This document shows, piece by piece, positions 5,411 through 5,812 of a stretch of 5,812 bases of DNA (positions are counted from its first letter, which is position 1; each line of letters starts with the position of its first letter). The notes under the pieces were generated by a model, which saw only the letters and a program-made list of their open reading frames with translations, was not told the origin of the DNA and ran no database searches. Source of the stretch: Dehalococcoidales bacterium (GTDB lineage: Bacteria > Chloroflexota > Dehalococcoidia > Dehalococcoidales > RBG-16-60-22); NCBI GenBank assembly GCA_030628245.1, contig DAOVRI010000110.1:1-5812 (forward strand), read 5' to 3'. The position numbers and the translations under genes are program-made.

Positions 5411-5812
5411 ATTAACAGTCAAATCAATAGAGTTGTAGTTACTGGCATCGGAGCCCTGACACCGCTCGGCCTGGATATGGCCACCACCTGGGAAAATCTC
5501 ATCGCCGGCAAACCCGGCATTGATTATATTACCCTGTTCGACGCCTCTGATATGGAGACTAAATTCGCCGGCGAGGTCAAGGGATTCGAGCCTACCGACT
5601 ACATCGACCGCAAGAACGCCCGCCGCATGGACCGTTTCGCCCAGCTGGCGGTTGCCGCCGGCATCCAGGCTGTAAAGCAGTCCAACCTGCTAATCGATGA
5701 CAGCAACCAGGACGAAATCGGCGTGTTTATCGGCAGCGGTATCGGCGGCCTGACCACGCTGTTCGAACAGATACAGGTACTGCTGGAAAAGGGGCCGGAT
5801 AGAGTCAGTCCG
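5411..5812 (+). CDS. fabF: 3-oxoacyl-[acyl-carrier-protein] synthase II, N-terminal part, with apparent ATT start
   Basis: The first 134 codons of KAS II, the cytoplasmic condensing enzyme that extends acyl-ACP with malonyl-ACP in type II fatty acid synthesis. The frame stays open to the window edge. The N-terminus RVVVTGIGALTPLG (residues 7-20) is the classic first strand and turn of KAS enzymes. RRMDRFAQLAVAAG (about 73-86) and the glycine-rich GSGIGG (about 111-116) also fit. The catalytic Cys and the two His residues lie beyond the right edge. The start is unusual: ATT at 5411, eight bases after GAGGAGG, gives INSQINRVVVTG, the expected FabF beginning if the first residue is read as formyl-Met. 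The first in-frame ATG (5477) would delete the conserved strand. A single-base sequencing error (ATG read as ATT) is the main alternative. Confidence 0.92.
   Translation, partial: MNSQINRVVVTGIGALTPLGLDMATTWENLIAGKPGIDYITLFDASDMETKFAGEVKGFEPTDYIDRKNARRMDRFAQLAVAAGIQAVKQSNLLIDDSNQDEIGVFIGSGIGGLTTLFEQIQVLLEKGPDRVSP

Overview
The window is ordinary bacterial chromosome of moderate GC: compact genes on both strands, Shine-Dalgarno sites, sigma-70-like promoters, no transposase, integrase, phage gene or CRISPR array. Gene content (a divergent ATP-type PEP carboxykinase, a nitroreductase, a MtaB-type tRNA methylthiotransferase and a housekeeping KAS II) suggests an anaerobic or microaerophilic bacterium. 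My impression is Chloroflexota, perhaps Dehalococcoidia, but this rests on protein style only and is weak.

Layout. Bases 1-52 are the 3' part of a tRNA-His(GUG) whose 5' half lies outside the window. Directly behind it, the 3' end of this tRNA (T-arm, acceptor strand, CCA) is repeated three more times at an exact 56-bp period, the last copy ending inside the 3' end of a convergent nitroreductase gene (213-956, minus). Bases 957-1083 hold divergent promoters for the nitroreductase and for a complete tRNA-Arg(UCG) at 1084-1157. A strong intrinsic terminator (1164-1197) ends the next minus-strand gene, a PEP carboxykinase homologue (1228-2829). Its roughly 140-nt leader and a divergent promoter fill 2830-3096. 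Then comes a two-gene plus-strand operon: a GNAT acetyltransferase (3097-3582) and a small DUF5808-like protein (3595-3951). It converges on mtaB (3969-5237, minus). A divergent promoter region (5238-5410) leads into fabF, which runs off the right edge.

How the genes relate. Most are independent transcription units. PEP carboxykinase links C4 acids to PEP; FabF elongates fatty acids; MtaB makes ms2t6A37 in tRNAs that read ANN codons; the two tRNAs serve translation. Only the GNAT/DUF5808-like pair looks like an operon.

The items most worth a second look are the tandem tRNA-His 3'-end array, which recalls the tyrT-distal repeats of E. coli; the apparent AUU start codon of fabF, which makes that gene invisible to ATG/GTG/TTG gene callers; and the strongly divergent active-site motifs of the PEP carboxykinase. 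I found no convincing evidence of an undescribed multi-gene system.
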